From the NCBI RefSeq assembly GCF_018070075.1, contig NZ_JAGPXE010000010.1, forward strand, positions 124,001-188,000: a DNA stretch of 64,000 nucleotides, in the 5' to 3' direction. Position numbers and translations under genes: made by a program. Below the pieces are notes generated by a model. The model worked only from the letters and a program-made list of their open reading frames with translations, was not told the DNA's origin and made no database searches. This DNA comes from Saccharopolyspora endophytica (GTDB lineage: Bacteria > Actinomycetota > Actinomycetes > Mycobacteriales > Pseudonocardiaceae). The first letter of the stretch is position 1. Each line of letters starts with the position of its first letter. Shown one piece after another: positions 1-8,375 of the stretch.

Positions 1-504
1 GGGAATCAGCCAACGTGGACGTCACTCGCCGGTGCAGCAACATATGCGAACGGCCCCCTGTCTTGCTACCAGGCACAGCACCCCGAATTGCCGTCCACCC
101 AATCCGGTTACAGGCTCGCGATGTCGAACCCCTCTTTCGAATCTGAGCGCGATCGCTCGCCGATCGGCTACTGGCTCGGCCCCGCCCCAATTCGCGGGTT
201 GACGTTGTGCAATTGAGTGTCGGCTATGAACCGGCGCTACTACGATCCCGCGCATGTGGCGGACCGAGGTGAATATCGGCTCCCGGACGTGTGCGATCTC
301 CACGGCGCGGGTCGGCCGGGACTCGGCCATCGGCGAGGACGTGTTTGAAACGAGGATCATCGAGCCGGGTGAGATGGCAAGTAAGTCGGTTCGGCACGGC
401 GGTGCCCTGGAGCAAGCACGTCGCGTGCATGACTTGTTCGTTGCTGACTACTCTTGGCGCTCCGGTGCGGTGGTCGTGGAGTGCCTATCGCGTCCCTGGA
501 GGTT
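1..504. other. No supportable gene
   Basis: Several short open frames exist on both strands, but none has a convincing ribosome binding site, a recognisable family or sustained actinomycete third-position GC bias. The stretch is the left edge of a region full of transposase remnants and is best read as decayed intergenic DNA. Confidence 0.4.
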
Positions 505-732
505 CTAATCGGCCCGGGGCGGATTCGGTGAGTCCTCGGGCGGGATGTACCCGAGCCGGGAGTACAGCTCGTGAAGTAGCTGGTGCAACGCCTGTTCGGC
601 GGCGCCGACCGCAGTCGCATCGCCCGCCTTGAGGGAGCACCGCCGAGCGTAGTAGACGGTCTCGATGGCCTCGTGGAGGTCTGCGAGTTGCCTGGGACCT
701 CCTTCTGGCGGCCCTGGACCGGGTGCGTTCAT
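505..732 (-). CDS. Small hypothetical protein (75 aa)
   Basis: A 75-residue acidic, soluble protein of unknown function. The frame runs further upstream, but the ATG at 732 is preferred because a GGGAG sequence lies about 8 bases before it and the upstream residues are low-complexity. The N-terminus is Pro/Gly-rich, followed by one predicted helical stretch (residues 16-60, with the motif LHEAIETVYYARR) and a short Pro-rich tail. Both neighbours are transposase debris, so it may be a passenger of a mobile element or simply a survivor between insertions. I recognise no family. Confidence 0.5.
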   Translation of the reverse strand: MNAPGPGPPEGGPRQLADLHEAIETVYYARRCSLKAGDATAVGAAEQALHQLLHELYSRLGYIPPEDSPNPPRAD

Positions 733-826
733 CCGTACCAACTCCCTGACGCCCCTCTCCGGATGGCCGCATGGTAGCTGCCAATGACCGGAGCGTCGGG
801 TTTCGGCGTAAGTGGCCTTCCGGTGG

Positions 827-1117
827 TTAGTTGGTGGTGCTGGGAGCGATGCGGCCTTCGAACGTGGCGGCGAAGGCATTGAGAGATCGTTTCCCGCGTA
901 CGGTCCATTTTGCGCAACCCTTGCCGGTGGCGTCGAGCGCTCGGGTGGTCAGGTAGAGACACTTGATCGCGGCTTGGCCGTGGGCTCGCACCGCCCGGCG
1001 GTAGCGGGCGCTGAGGCTTTCGATGGCGTTGGTCGAACAGAGCACCTGCCTGATCTCGGCGTCGTAGTCCAAACACGGCGCGACGCCCCATGCCTGAGTG
1101 GAGTCCTCGAACCGCGC
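827..1117 (-). pseudogene. IS256-family transposase, C-terminal fragment
   Basis: The reverse-strand translation contains the block EIRQVLCSTNAIESL followed by a basic RYRRAVRAHG region and a KWTVRGKRSLNAFAATFEGRI end. This is the conserved C-terminus of IS256/Mutator-type transposases, containing the TTNAIES motif around the last catalytic glutamate. The N-terminal two thirds, with the first two catalytic aspartates, are missing; the open frame continues upstream as unrelated Arg/Ser-rich sequence. It is a dead remnant. Confidence 0.7.
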
Positions 1118-1212
1118 TACCGAGGCGGCCTCGGTCGGGGTGGGTGTGGACCGGCCGCAGGTCACGGCCAAATTTCTTTCAATCCTGTCGGGCGGCATGG
1201 TTCGCTGCCCGC

Positions 1213-1390
1213 GAGCACACCGATCCTGCGATGAGGGCCTGTCCGGAAACGATCTACCAGTTGCTTTACGCCGGCCTGCTCGGGCGCAGGACCGGCAAGC
1301 TGCGCATCGGGAGGGTCTGCTGGAAACGTCAACAACGCGGCGTCGCCGGCCCGTACAAGATCGAGAATCTGAGACTGATCCACCAGCCCC
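1213..1390 (+). pseudogene. IS30-type transposase internal fragment
   Basis: About 58 codons read DPAMRACPETIYQLLYAGLL and then a basic LRIGRVCWKRQQRG segment, resembling the region of IS30-family transposases just before the catalytic core (HETIYQALY... followed by a basic stretch and an I-x-x-RP motif). There is no start, no DDE triad and no inverted repeat nearby. It points toward the IS256 remnant, so two different elements have decayed here. The family assignment rests on one short block and is moderate. Confidence 0.45.
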
Positions 1391-1542
1391 CGCTATCATC
1401 AATCTCAGTAAGGCGCCTGGCGGGGTCGCCGCCGTGGCGTGATCGGTGAAGGTGGCAGAGGGCCTGTCTGATGGAGTGGGACGTGGGGCTTCTGGTAGGA
1501 GAACTCCGACCAAAGATGATCTTCGCCAGGTAAGGCCCCCAC

Positions 1543-1937
1543 GTGATCACCTATCGTGCCATCCTCGATGTTCCTCGTGATCTCGCCCTGTATCTCGCCA
1601 GACTGCTGGCCACCCATCGCCGCGAGCTGGGCACCCGGACAGGCCGCCGGGCACTGAGCCCGTTCGGTCAGGCAGTGCTGGGATTGCGTTGGTTCCGGGA
1701 CAACACCGCTATCGCCAGACTCGCACGTGATCACGGGATCTCCCGCGCGACCGCCTACCGTTACCTCGACGAGGTCACCGACGTACTCGCCGACCAGCAC
1801 CCTGACCTGCACGAATCTCGCCGGCAGGCCAAAGACGACGGCTGGGCGTTGGTGATCTGCAACGGCAAGATCTTCTCCTCAGGCCGGGTAAGCGGGAAGA
1901 CCATCAGCGTCAAACGAACCGTGATCGACCGGTGGTG
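1543..1937 (+). pseudogene. IS5-family (IS112-like) transposase, N-terminal fragment
   Basis: The ATG at 1543 opens a well-formed N-terminus: MITYRAILDVP, a helical region LARLLATHRRELGTRTGRRAL, and a helix-turn-helix (IARLARDHGISRATAYRYLDE, about residues 60-80) followed by VLADQHPDLHE. This is the HTH domain of actinomycete IS5-group transposases. The family-typical L-x-D-G-K motif is present as ICNGKIFSS, with the catalytic Asp replaced by Asn, and homology stops near TVIDRW at about 1937. The remaining DDE domain is absent, so the gene is truncated and probably inactive. Confidence 0.75.
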
Positions 1938-2145
1938 TCGCAGCGCGTGTGACCGTCGGCCCACGTCATGCCGAGCGGAGTGGGGGGCGAACGGAGGTTC
2001 CACGCGCCGTATGCCACGGCCTCGCGCGGGGAGTGCGCTCGTTGGCCAGGGGTAAGATTGTGCTGTTCGAATTGTCCGGTTCGAATGAGTTCGGGGTCAT
2101 GCATGGCTGACCATGAGGCACGTGGTTTGCCCGAGGGGAGGAGCC

Positions 2146-2445
2146 ATGGCTACGAAGCAGCGGAAGCCAGCGGGCGCAGGGCGGACGTCTTCCCGTGTTG
2201 AGGCGACGACGGTGGAGCTGCCCGGTGTAACGGCCGAGTTCCATCGTCCTGATCACTACGTCCCCACACGGGATGATCTTGCTGGCGCCGCCGATAGTGT
2301 TCGGGGTTATCTCCCATCCCGCACGATGATGGTCTACTACGGTGGCCTGGGAGCGTTGGCTGCGCTGTCAGTGATCGAGTGGCCGGTGGCGGCGGCGATC
2401 GGAGTCGGTGCCGCGGTCGCGCAGCGTTCCGGCAACTCGGAGTAA
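2146..2445 (+). CDS. Small membrane protein (99 aa)
   Basis: The start is the ATG at 2146, preceded by a strong GAGGGGAGG ribosome binding site; a longer upstream frame lacks one. The first 30 residues are basic and Ser/Thr-rich, residues 31-60 are soluble, and residues 65-92 form one long or two short hydrophobic segments (MMVYYGGLGALAALSVIEWP and VAAAIGVGAAVA). It is therefore probably an inner-membrane protein with a cytoplasmic basic N-terminus. It converges with a NUDIX hydrolase of the type found on actinomycete integrative conjugative elements, so an element-borne role is possible. No family was recognised. Confidence 0.65.
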   Translation: MATKQRKPAGAGRTSSRVEATTVELPGVTAEFHRPDHYVPTRDDLAGAADSVRGYLPSRTMMVYYGGLGALAALSVIEWPVAAAIGVGAAVAQRSGNSE

Positions 2446-2488
2446 CCCGTCCCAAGTGAATGCGCCGCCGTGTGTGTCGTGGCGGTGT

Positions 2489-2965
2489 TCAGATCAGGTG
2501 CACCTGCTCGGGGCGTTTCATCGCCTGTGACAGGCGTAGTTGCATGCTCGGGTGGATCGGGAGCGTGTCGAGAGCACCGGGTTCCACCCACTCGGCATTG
2601 ATCGTTTCTTCGTGGTCCGGGCGCGGATCACCTCGCAGCGGTGTGGCGTGGAAGCACATGGCGAACTGCTGGCGGACCTCGCCATTGGAGTACGCCATGA
2701 CGTGTCCCGGGTCGGTGTAGATGCCTGCGAGCCCGGTCACGGTGATGAGGATGCCGGCTTCCTCGTTCACCTCGCGTACGACGGTGTCCAGTGCCGATTC
2801 CCCGAAGTTGACCTTCCCGCCCGGTAGCTCCCAGTTGCGGGTGTCGATGCGTTGCACCAGCAACACCCGGCCTTGAGCGTTTCGTACGACCGCGAACGAA
2901 GTGGGAGCGAGCGAGTTGGCCAGGGGAGCATGGGGATCGTGGTAGTACTCCGAGAGCCGTGGCAC
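2489..2965 (-). CDS. NUDIX hydrolase, integrative-element type
   Basis: A cytosolic NUDIX hydrolase expected to cleave a nucleoside diphosphate linked to another moiety. The full NUDIX box is present: G50-x5-E56-x7-R64-E65-V-N-E68-E69-A-G71-I72. The YYHDPHAP N-terminus and the IYTDPGHVMAYSNGEVRQQF block after the box are typical of the NUDIX proteins carried by actinomycete integrative conjugative elements. The GTG at 2965 gives 158 aa, close to family length; the open frame runs to 3193, but the extra residues look non-coding. No clear ribosome binding site precedes the GTG, so the start is uncertain. Substrate unknown. Confidence 0.8.
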   Translation of the reverse strand: MPRLSEYYHDPHAPLANSLAPTSFAVVRNAQGRVLLVQRIDTRNWELPGGKVNFGESALDTVVREVNEEAGILITVTGLAGIYTDPGHVMAYSNGEVRQQFAMCFHATPLRGDPRPDHEETINAEWVEPGALDTLPIHPSMQLRLSQAMKRPEQVHLI

Positions 2966-3528
2966 ACCGACAGGGTAGGCATCCTGGCACGCGCCACGCT
3001 CACTGAGAGGTCTTGTGCCCACGTGCGTGACTGCGGGAAGACCATAGCAACGCACCTCTGGGCCGGAGGCGCTCATGCACCCTGGGAGGCGTTGGTGCTC
3101 GTTCCAGGAGTGCCTGAGGAGAATCTGTCGGTGGCTGGGCTCCGGCGCGGTCACCAGTGTGCATGACAGCCTGATCTTGTTGGGGATGATCAACGATGGG
3201 CAAAAGTGACGCGAACTACCAACTGGTCTAGCTTCCCGGACTTAGCAACCAACGGCGGGAAGGCAGGACAACGTCGGCAGCGCGCGGCGTGCTGCGGCAC
3301 TGGCATCGCCCTTTCGCTGGTTGCGTGCGAGGAGGGCCGGGCATCCCGACCCTCCTCGCACGCTTCTCCAAGATCGCCACTGCCACCTGTTACTTCCGGC
3401 CGAGGTCTAGGCAAAGACTCACAGTTCGGTATCGGTGGCTTCGGAGTTGGTGTCGATTCTCGTGTGTGTTAGACGTCGGCTCATTGCTCCTTGGTGCAGA
3501 ATTCGGCGACATGAACACTGCGGATTTG
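2966..3528. other. Gene-poor spacer
   Basis: No convincing gene on either strand. It separates the upstream end of the NUDIX gene from the 3' end of the methyltransferase pair and holds one strong hairpin (listed separately). Confidence 0.5.
3323..3363. terminator. 14-bp perfect hairpin, terminator-like
   Basis: GCGTGCGAGGAGGG (3323-3336) pairs perfectly with its reverse complement at 3350-3363 across a 13-base loop. There is no T-tract on either side. It lies about 165 bp beyond the stop of the methyltransferase read leftward, so it could end that transcript, as GC-rich hairpins without T-tracts often do in actinomycetes. Confidence 0.55.
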
Positions 3529-4341
3529 CTACTGCTTGATGGCAGTTGCGTAGTTGACTCCGAGCTCTAGCGTGTCGATTCCTTGTTGTTTGATGAACTC
3601 GATGTTGGCTGCGTGGACGCGTGCGAGCGCGGGGCCGTCGAGGTCCATGGTGAGGCGTTTGATGCCGGTTCCCATGACGATCCGCCACCAGTCATCCGGG
3701 TGCCGGAGTCGCAGTGGGGCGACTTCGTGCTCCACCCGGACACCTGGTATCCCTGCCTCGGTCAGCATTTGGTGCAGCCGTTCGGGGTCCGCGGTGTTTT
3801 CCCATGGGACGTCCGTTTCGAGACTGGGATTCTCGCGGAGGGCCGCGGTGATGAAGGCTTCGTACATGGGGGAGAAGAACTTCCGGCCGAGTGTGGTGAT
3901 CGCGAGTCGGCCGCCTGGTTTGAGGGCGGACCACATGAGGCTCGCGGTGTGCCCGACGTCTTCGGCGAAGAAGATTCCGAATACGCACGTGGCCGCGTCT
4001 TTCGAGTATTCGGCGCAGAGTGGGTCGTCCATGCTCTGCTGATGAAACTCGATGTTGGTCAGATCAGCCTCTGCGGCGTGTGCGCGAGCAAGGGAGAGCA
4101 TCTCTTCGGAGATGTCGAGACCGACGACGTGTCCTGTCGGTCCGACCTGCTCGGCGGCTGCCAGGGCCACCGGGCCCGGGCCGCAGGCGACATCGAGGAC
4201 GTGATCGCCGGCAGTCAATGCGACCTTGTCGACCGTCCGGTCGGCGCTGAAGCGCCAGAAATCCACCGAGGTGCGGTCGTAGTCGCGGGCCGCCGAGTCG
4301 TAGGTGCGTTGCGGGTTGTAGTTCCGGAGGCTAGAACTCAT
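3529..4341 (-). CDS. Class I SAM-dependent methyltransferase
   Basis: A 270-aa methyltransferase. Motif I is VLDVACGPG (residues 48-56), followed by the acidic end of strand 2 in VVGLDISEEML; this is the UbiE/Methyltransf_11 arrangement. The C-terminal part (RLRHPDDWWRIVMGTG) matches small-molecule methyltransferases, but the acceptor cannot be named. The ATG at 4341 is chosen because it lies 11 bases inside the end of the upstream methyltransferase gene, giving translational coupling; the longer frame to 4569 would overlap that gene by more than 200 bases. Two unlike methyltransferases in one transcript suggest sequential modification of one metabolite. Confidence 0.85.
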   Translation of the reverse strand: MSSSLRNYNPQRTYDSAARDYDRTSVDFWRFSADRTVDKVALTAGDHVLDVACGPGPVALAAAEQVGPTGHVVGLDISEEMLSLARAHAAEADLTNIEFHQQSMDDPLCAEYSKDAATCVFGIFFAEDVGHTASLMWSALKPGGRLAITTLGRKFFSPMYEAFITAALRENPSLETDVPWENTADPERLHQMLTEAGIPGVRVEHEVAPLRLRHPDDWWRIVMGTGIKRLTMDLDGPALARVHAANIEFIKQQGIDTLELGVNYATAIKQ

Positions 4342-5005
4342 TGCGCTTCTCCAGTTCGTACCAAACAAATCCGCGGCCGGCTTCCTGGCCCACAGGCGTG
4401 GCCTTGCCGGTGAACCCAAGTGGGCTGATTCGGTCGAGCAATTCCTCGGGTTCCCAGTACTTCTTGACGATGTCGAACCTGCGTCCATCCTTGAGTCGTC
4501 GCCGGGCAATTGGCAACGAGGAGTCGTCCACGACCTCTTCTTCGATAAACTTCTCGGCGGGTGCGACATCCATGATCACGACCGTGCCCGTCGGCAGCAG
4601 AGCTGCTGAGACGGTTCTCCAGAACTGTTCGAAGCGTGCGTCGGGGACATGCGCGAGCCAGTTCGCGAAAAAGATCCCGTCCCACTGGGTGGGTGGATTC
4701 CAGTTAAACAGATCCGCCTGCGCCGTGCTGACGTTGGGCAGCTGTCGCCCGTCGACGATGTCGAGCATTTCCTGCGATCCGTCGAGTGCGGTCACATGGT
4801 GGGCAACCCGGCTGATCCGCTCGGTCCAGTACCCACTCCCGCACGCCATTTCGAGGATGTCCCCGGTGAGTGGGGAGGAGTTGACCAGTTCCTCGAACTT
4901 CTTCTCCGCTGGAAGCAGGTAGTTATTGATCCATGCGTCGTAATCACGCGCCCGCTCACGGTAGTACTGCTGTTGCTGAGACAGCATTTCATCTAAATCG
5001 TCCAC
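4331..5005 (-). CDS. Class I SAM-dependent methyltransferase
   Basis: A 224-aa protein starting at GTG 5005 behind a GAGGTG ribosome binding site. Motif I reads ILEMACGSGYW (residues 50-60), with acidic motif II in VTALDGSQEMLD and a post-motif IFFANWLAHVP. The N-terminal helix rich in Gln/Tyr/Arg (QQQQYYRERARDYDAW) is common in Methyltransf_12/25 enzymes acting on small molecules. It overlaps the next methyltransferase by 11 bases and is only distantly similar to it, so this is a pair rather than a recent duplication. The 276-bp gap upstream (5006-5281) probably holds its promoter. Acceptor unknown. Confidence 0.85.
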   Translation of the reverse strand: MDDLDEMLSQQQQYYRERARDYDAWINNYLLPAEKKFEELVNSSPLTGDILEMACGSGYWTERISRVAHHVTALDGSQEMLDIVDGRQLPNVSTAQADLFNWNPPTQWDGIFFANWLAHVPDARFEQFWRTVSAALLPTGTVVIMDVAPAEKFIEEEVVDDSSLPIARRRLKDGRRFDIVKKYWEPEELLDRISPLGFTGKATPVGQEAGRGFVWYELEKRNEF

Positions 5006-5281
5006 GAAATTACACCTCGCGGGTTGATGATGAGTTCATCCAGCGTCGACGGCCCGCGGAACCAGCATCAGCATGAACATGACTGCGTCTTTGCAGTAGA
5101 GCTGAACGCAATGATCCAATCGGATCGCGGGTACTGGATCCGCCCCCGGGCTGACCGCGACTTGGTCGACTCTAGCCGCACGAGAAAGAGTTCATCAATG
5201 CTCTCGTTGAGTGACATTAACCGTGTGTTCACCATTTGAAAAATCGCCGTTTGCGTCATCTGCTCAGCGCTGGTAGCGCGT

Positions 5282-6157
5282 TCAGATGCGGTGTTCGGTG
5301 ATGATGTCGGCGCTTCGCTGTTGGACGTGTGCTGCGCGTTCGGGATTGGTGAGGGTGTAGGCGACGTGGAGTGCGTCGAGCACAGTGGTGTGCAGCAAAC
5401 GGCTGGTTGTGGCTTCGATGCGGAAGTTGGTTTCGCGTGAGCCGGCCACAAGGGCGAGGTCGGCGAGTTTGGTCAAGGGAGAGCGGTAGAAGCTGGTGAT
5501 CGCGATGACGCTGGCGCCGGCGTTCTTCGCTGCGGTGGTGGTGGCCAGTGTTTCCTGTGTTTGGCCGGTGTGGCTGATGGTCAGGCACACGTCGCCGGCA
5601 TCGAGCAGGCCGGCGGTGACGTGCTGGACATGGGTGTCGGTGGGGGCTTCGGTGTGCATGCCGATGGTGCGGAACCGGTAGGCGGCGTCCTGGGCCAGCG
5701 GTGAGGAGGTGCCGACCGCGGCGAAGAGCACTCGGCGCGCGGTGCTGAGGCGCTCGACGGCGTGGGTGAAAGCGTCGCTGTCGAGTGTGCTGGCCGCTTC
5801 GGTGATGGCTCGGGCGGTGCTGTGGATGACCTTGTTGAGCACGACCGGTGGAGTGTCGTTGCCGGTGACATCGTCGTAGATGCCTTGGGCCGGTGGTGCG
5901 GATTCGCTGGCGAGGCGGATTTTGAGGTCCTGGAAGCCGCGCAGCCCGATGTCTTGGCAGAACCGCACGACAGTGGCGACCGAGGTGTTGGTGTGGTCGG
6001 CGAGATCGGTGACGGTGAGGTGGACGATGCCGTGGGGGTTGTCCAGAACGGCCTCGGCGATGCGTCGTCCGCTGGGGGTGAGGTCAGGCAGTTGTGCCCG
6101 GATGTGGGTGGTCACCGCTCCGCGGGTGGGAGCGGTGTCGTGGGCAAGGCTGGTCAT
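5282..6157 (-). CDS. RpiR-family regulator with SIS domain
   Basis: A 291-aa transcription factor. The N-terminal HTH_6 domain (residues 15-90) contains LTVTDLADHTNTSVATVVRFCQ and GFQDLKIRLA. The C-terminal SIS domain (about 125-265) has the phosphosugar-type loops AAVGTSS and ISHTGQT. RpiR proteins usually sense a phosphorylated sugar or similar phosphate ester. The ATG at 6157 has a GGAG ribosome binding site and lies 12 bp after the metallophosphoesterase, so the two are co-transcribed. With two phosphatases in the divergent cluster, a phosphate-ester inducer is a reasonable inference, and the probable target is the promoter region at 8252-8375. Confidence 0.9.
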   Translation of the reverse strand: MTSLAHDTAPTRGAVTTHIRAQLPDLTPSGRRIAEAVLDNPHGIVHLTVTDLADHTNTSVATVVRFCQDIGLRGFQDLKIRLASESAPPAQGIYDDVTGNDTPPVVLNKVIHSTARAITEAASTLDSDAFTHAVERLSTARRVLFAAVGTSSPLAQDAAYRFRTIGMHTEAPTDTHVQHVTAGLLDAGDVCLTISHTGQTQETLATTTAAKNAGASVIAITSFYRSPLTKLADLALVAGSRETNFRIEATTSRLLHTTVLDALHVAYTLTNPERAAHVQQRSADIITEHRI

Positions 6158-6169
6158 GGGATCTCCAGG

Positions 6170-8251
6170 TCACAGGGACACGATGTGCACAGTGCCGCGG
6201 GTGTCGAGGATGGCGAGGCGGTCGCCGAGCACGGCGGGCTGCGTGGTCACCGTGCTGTTGAGGTCAGTGAGCATGGTGGGCTGGCCGTGTTCTGGGAGGT
6301 GCCAGACCGAGCCGTCGATGAGCACGATGACCAGCCCTCGAGCGCAGTGCACCGGTGCAGTCGGTGCGCCGGTTCCGGTGGTGCGATAGGGGCCATGCGC
6401 TGATCGCGTTGCCGGGATCGTCGTGCGCGCGCTGATGGTGCCGGTGTCGATATCGAGCCGGTGCATGATCCCGTCGCCGGAGACGAGGGTGATGGTGTGC
6501 CCGTTGTGGTGAGGTGCGGCGGTGGAGAACCGGCCCTGCAGCGGTGTGCGCCAGCGGATTTCGCCGGTGTCCAGGTGGAGGCGCTCGATCGTGGGTCCAC
6601 TGCGCACGAGCAGGGCATCGCCGGGGCCGACCGGCACGACGTCGCTGAGCGGGAGAGGTGTGCCGCTGTCGTCGGCCCAGCGCACGGTTCCGGTGGCGAT
6701 CTCGAGTGAGGTCATGCCCCTGTACGGGCCACCGAAGGGCAGGATCACGGTGTCGTCGGTGGCGGTTCCGTTTCCGTAGGTCAGCAGCGTGTCCACAGGC
6801 CCGAGGTTGTCCCGGTGCCAGAGGGGTTCGCCTGTGCTGATGGACAGGGCCGCCAGGTCGGCTAGGTTGCCCGCCACGACCACGCCGTTGTCGGTGGTGA
6901 TGGGTGCGTTGTGCAGGCGGTTGTGGAGGTGGCTGCCGAGTTGGTAGGTCCACAGCACCGTACCGTCGGGGGAGAGGCAGGTGAGCAGGCCGGAGACGCT
7001 GGCCGCGATGATCTGGTCGTCGTTGCTGGTGAGGCCGGTCAGCGGTGTGGTGCCGAGGCTGTGGCGCCAGTGCAGGGTTCCGTCGACATCGATTGCGGAC
7101 AGGTAATTGCGCTGTGTGGTGTCGTCATAGCTGGGCATGATCCATCGGTTCTTGGCGCAGGTGATGCGACCGAGATGCTGCCCGCTTCCCACAGCCAAGC
7201 TCTGATGCCGACCATCGGCCGGTGGTGGCACCACAGGATTCGAGCTCTGGTTGGTCACCGGGGTGGGGGTGTGCGGGGTCAGGCTGGTGCCGTCCCAGTC
7301 GAGCAGGCGCAGCTGCGGAGGTGACCAGTCCAGGCCGCCGAACCCTGCTGGTCCGGTGCTGACGTGCGCGCACCCCTCGTCGATGACGACTTTCGGTGCG
7401 TGCCAGTGGCCTGACAGCACACCGATCAGTCGCAGGTGCTGGGCGGATGTGTGCAGGTGCTGCAGCCATGAGGTCGGCAGCTGGTCGTGTGTGAGCACCA
7501 GTACCGGAGTGTGGGGCTCGACGCGCGCGAGGTCGGCGGCGAGGAATTCCCGCTGGAGTTGATCGTCGATCCCGCACCAGGCGCTGAACCAGTCCAGCGC
7601 GATCACGTGCATGCCGGCGATGGTGCGCGACCACCACCGCGGCCCGAGCTCTTCTTCGTAGCGCTCCACCGTGGCATCGCCCAGAAACCCACCGCCCAGG
7701 GGTGAATCGGTGTCGCGCGGTTCATGACGGTGCCCGTAGTGATCGTGGTTGCCGGGAAGGACATAGACCGGTAGAGGCGCGCGGGCAATGGCGGTGTGGA
7801 CGTGGTCGAACTCGGCTGCGGTCCCGTGGTCGGTGAGATCGCCGGTGATCACGGCGAAGTCGGCGCCGCTGTCTGCCGCTCGCTGAAGTGCGTGGTCAAG
7901 AGCTGCGGTGGTGTCGGTGCCGTCGCCATGGCGTACCGCGAGTTCGACGGCGTCGGACGGATCGCCGGTCAAGGTGGACACATGGGTGTCGGTGAGGTGC
8001 GCGAAGCTCATCGGCAGCGACGGCTGTTCTTCCTGGTGTAATCGGAATGTCAGTTCCGGGGCGCGGCTGCTCCACCATTGTTCGGTGTCCCAGCCGCGCG
8101 GCACACGCACCCAGACGTGTCGCGCGGGCGATGAGGGGAGGGTGAAGTGTCCATCCTGGTTGGTTCTGGCCCACTGACGCCCGTCTGTGACGACGACATC
8201 GGCAAGACCGGCCTCAGTGGAGGCGTCGAGAACGAATCCGCTGACCTGCAT
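6170..8251 (-). CDS. Metallophosphoesterase fused to PQQ-like beta-propeller
   Basis: A 693-aa three-part protein. Residues 1-75 resemble a carboxypeptidase-regulatory/calcineurin-N beta domain. Residues 82-290 are a calcineurin-type phosphoesterase with all metal motifs: DTH (88-90), GDLTD (137-141), GNHD (167-170), THD (254-256) and GHWH (281-284). From about residue 340 to the end, repeats such as LYSAIDVDGTLHWRH and LSISTGEPLWHRD form a PQQ/quinoprotein-like propeller, possibly a binding module. No signal peptide is visible after the ATG at 8251; the open frame runs on upstream, but those residues would overlap the divergent HAD gene. It is followed by the RpiR gene. Calcineurin-N enzymes cleave phosphomonoesters or diesters; this substrate is unknown. 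Confidence 0.88.
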   Translation of the reverse strand: MQVSGFVLDASTEAGLADVVVTDGRQWARTNQDGHFTLPSSPARHVWVRVPRGWDTEQWWSSRAPELTFRLHQEEQPSLPMSFAHLTDTHVSTLTGDPSDAVELAVRHGDGTDTTAALDHALQRAADSGADFAVITGDLTDHGTAAEFDHVHTAIARAPLPVYVLPGNHDHYGHRHEPRDTDSPLGGGFLGDATVERYEEELGPRWWSRTIAGMHVIALDWFSAWCGIDDQLQREFLAADLARVEPHTPVLVLTHDQLPTSWLQHLHTSAQHLRLIGVLSGHWHAPKVVIDEGCAHVSTGPAGFGGLDWSPPQLRLLDWDGTSLTPHTPTPVTNQSSNPVVPPPADGRHQSLAVGSGQHLGRITCAKNRWIMPSYDDTTQRNYLSAIDVDGTLHWRHSLGTTPLTGLTSNDDQIIAASVSGLLTCLSPDGTVLWTYQLGSHLHNRLHNAPITTDNGVVVAGNLADLAALSISTGEPLWHRDNLGPVDTLLTYGNGTATDDTVILPFGGPYRGMTSLEIATGTVRWADDSGTPLPLSDVVPVGPGDALLVRSGPTIERLHLDTGEIRWRTPLQGRFSTAAPHHNGHTITLVSGDGIMHRLDIDTGTISARTTIPATRSAHGPYRTTGTGAPTAPVHCARGLVIVLIDGSVWHLPEHGQPTMLTDLNSTVTTQPAVLGDRLAILDTRGTVHIVSL

Positions 8252-8375
8252 GCCCGCACCGTAAGCACGGTGAAAAGAAGTTACATAGCGAGCTTCACCG
8301 CTGTAGAGAATATTTACTCCGTCGTTCACCTCCGAGACGGTTCGGATTTTCAACACGCTCCTACCGTCACTGGCC
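8252..8375. promoter_or_regulatory. Divergent promoter with repeated TTCACC half-sites
   Basis: This 124-bp gap separates the phosphoesterase-rpiR transcript from the HAD-MFS-MetE transcript. It holds an inverted pair CGGTGAA (8268-8274) and TTCACCG (8294-8300), a further TTCACC at 8325-8330 (31 bp from the previous, three helical turns), and an AT-rich imperfect palindrome GTAGAGAATATTTAC at 8303-8317. These are plausible operators for the RpiR protein. The assignment is inference from position and symmetry. Confidence 0.5.

Noticed and set aside
5024..5239. Small plus-strand frame in the methyltransferase upstream gap
   Set aside because: No ribosome binding site, no homology, and it lies in the probable promoter of the leftward methyltransferase pair.
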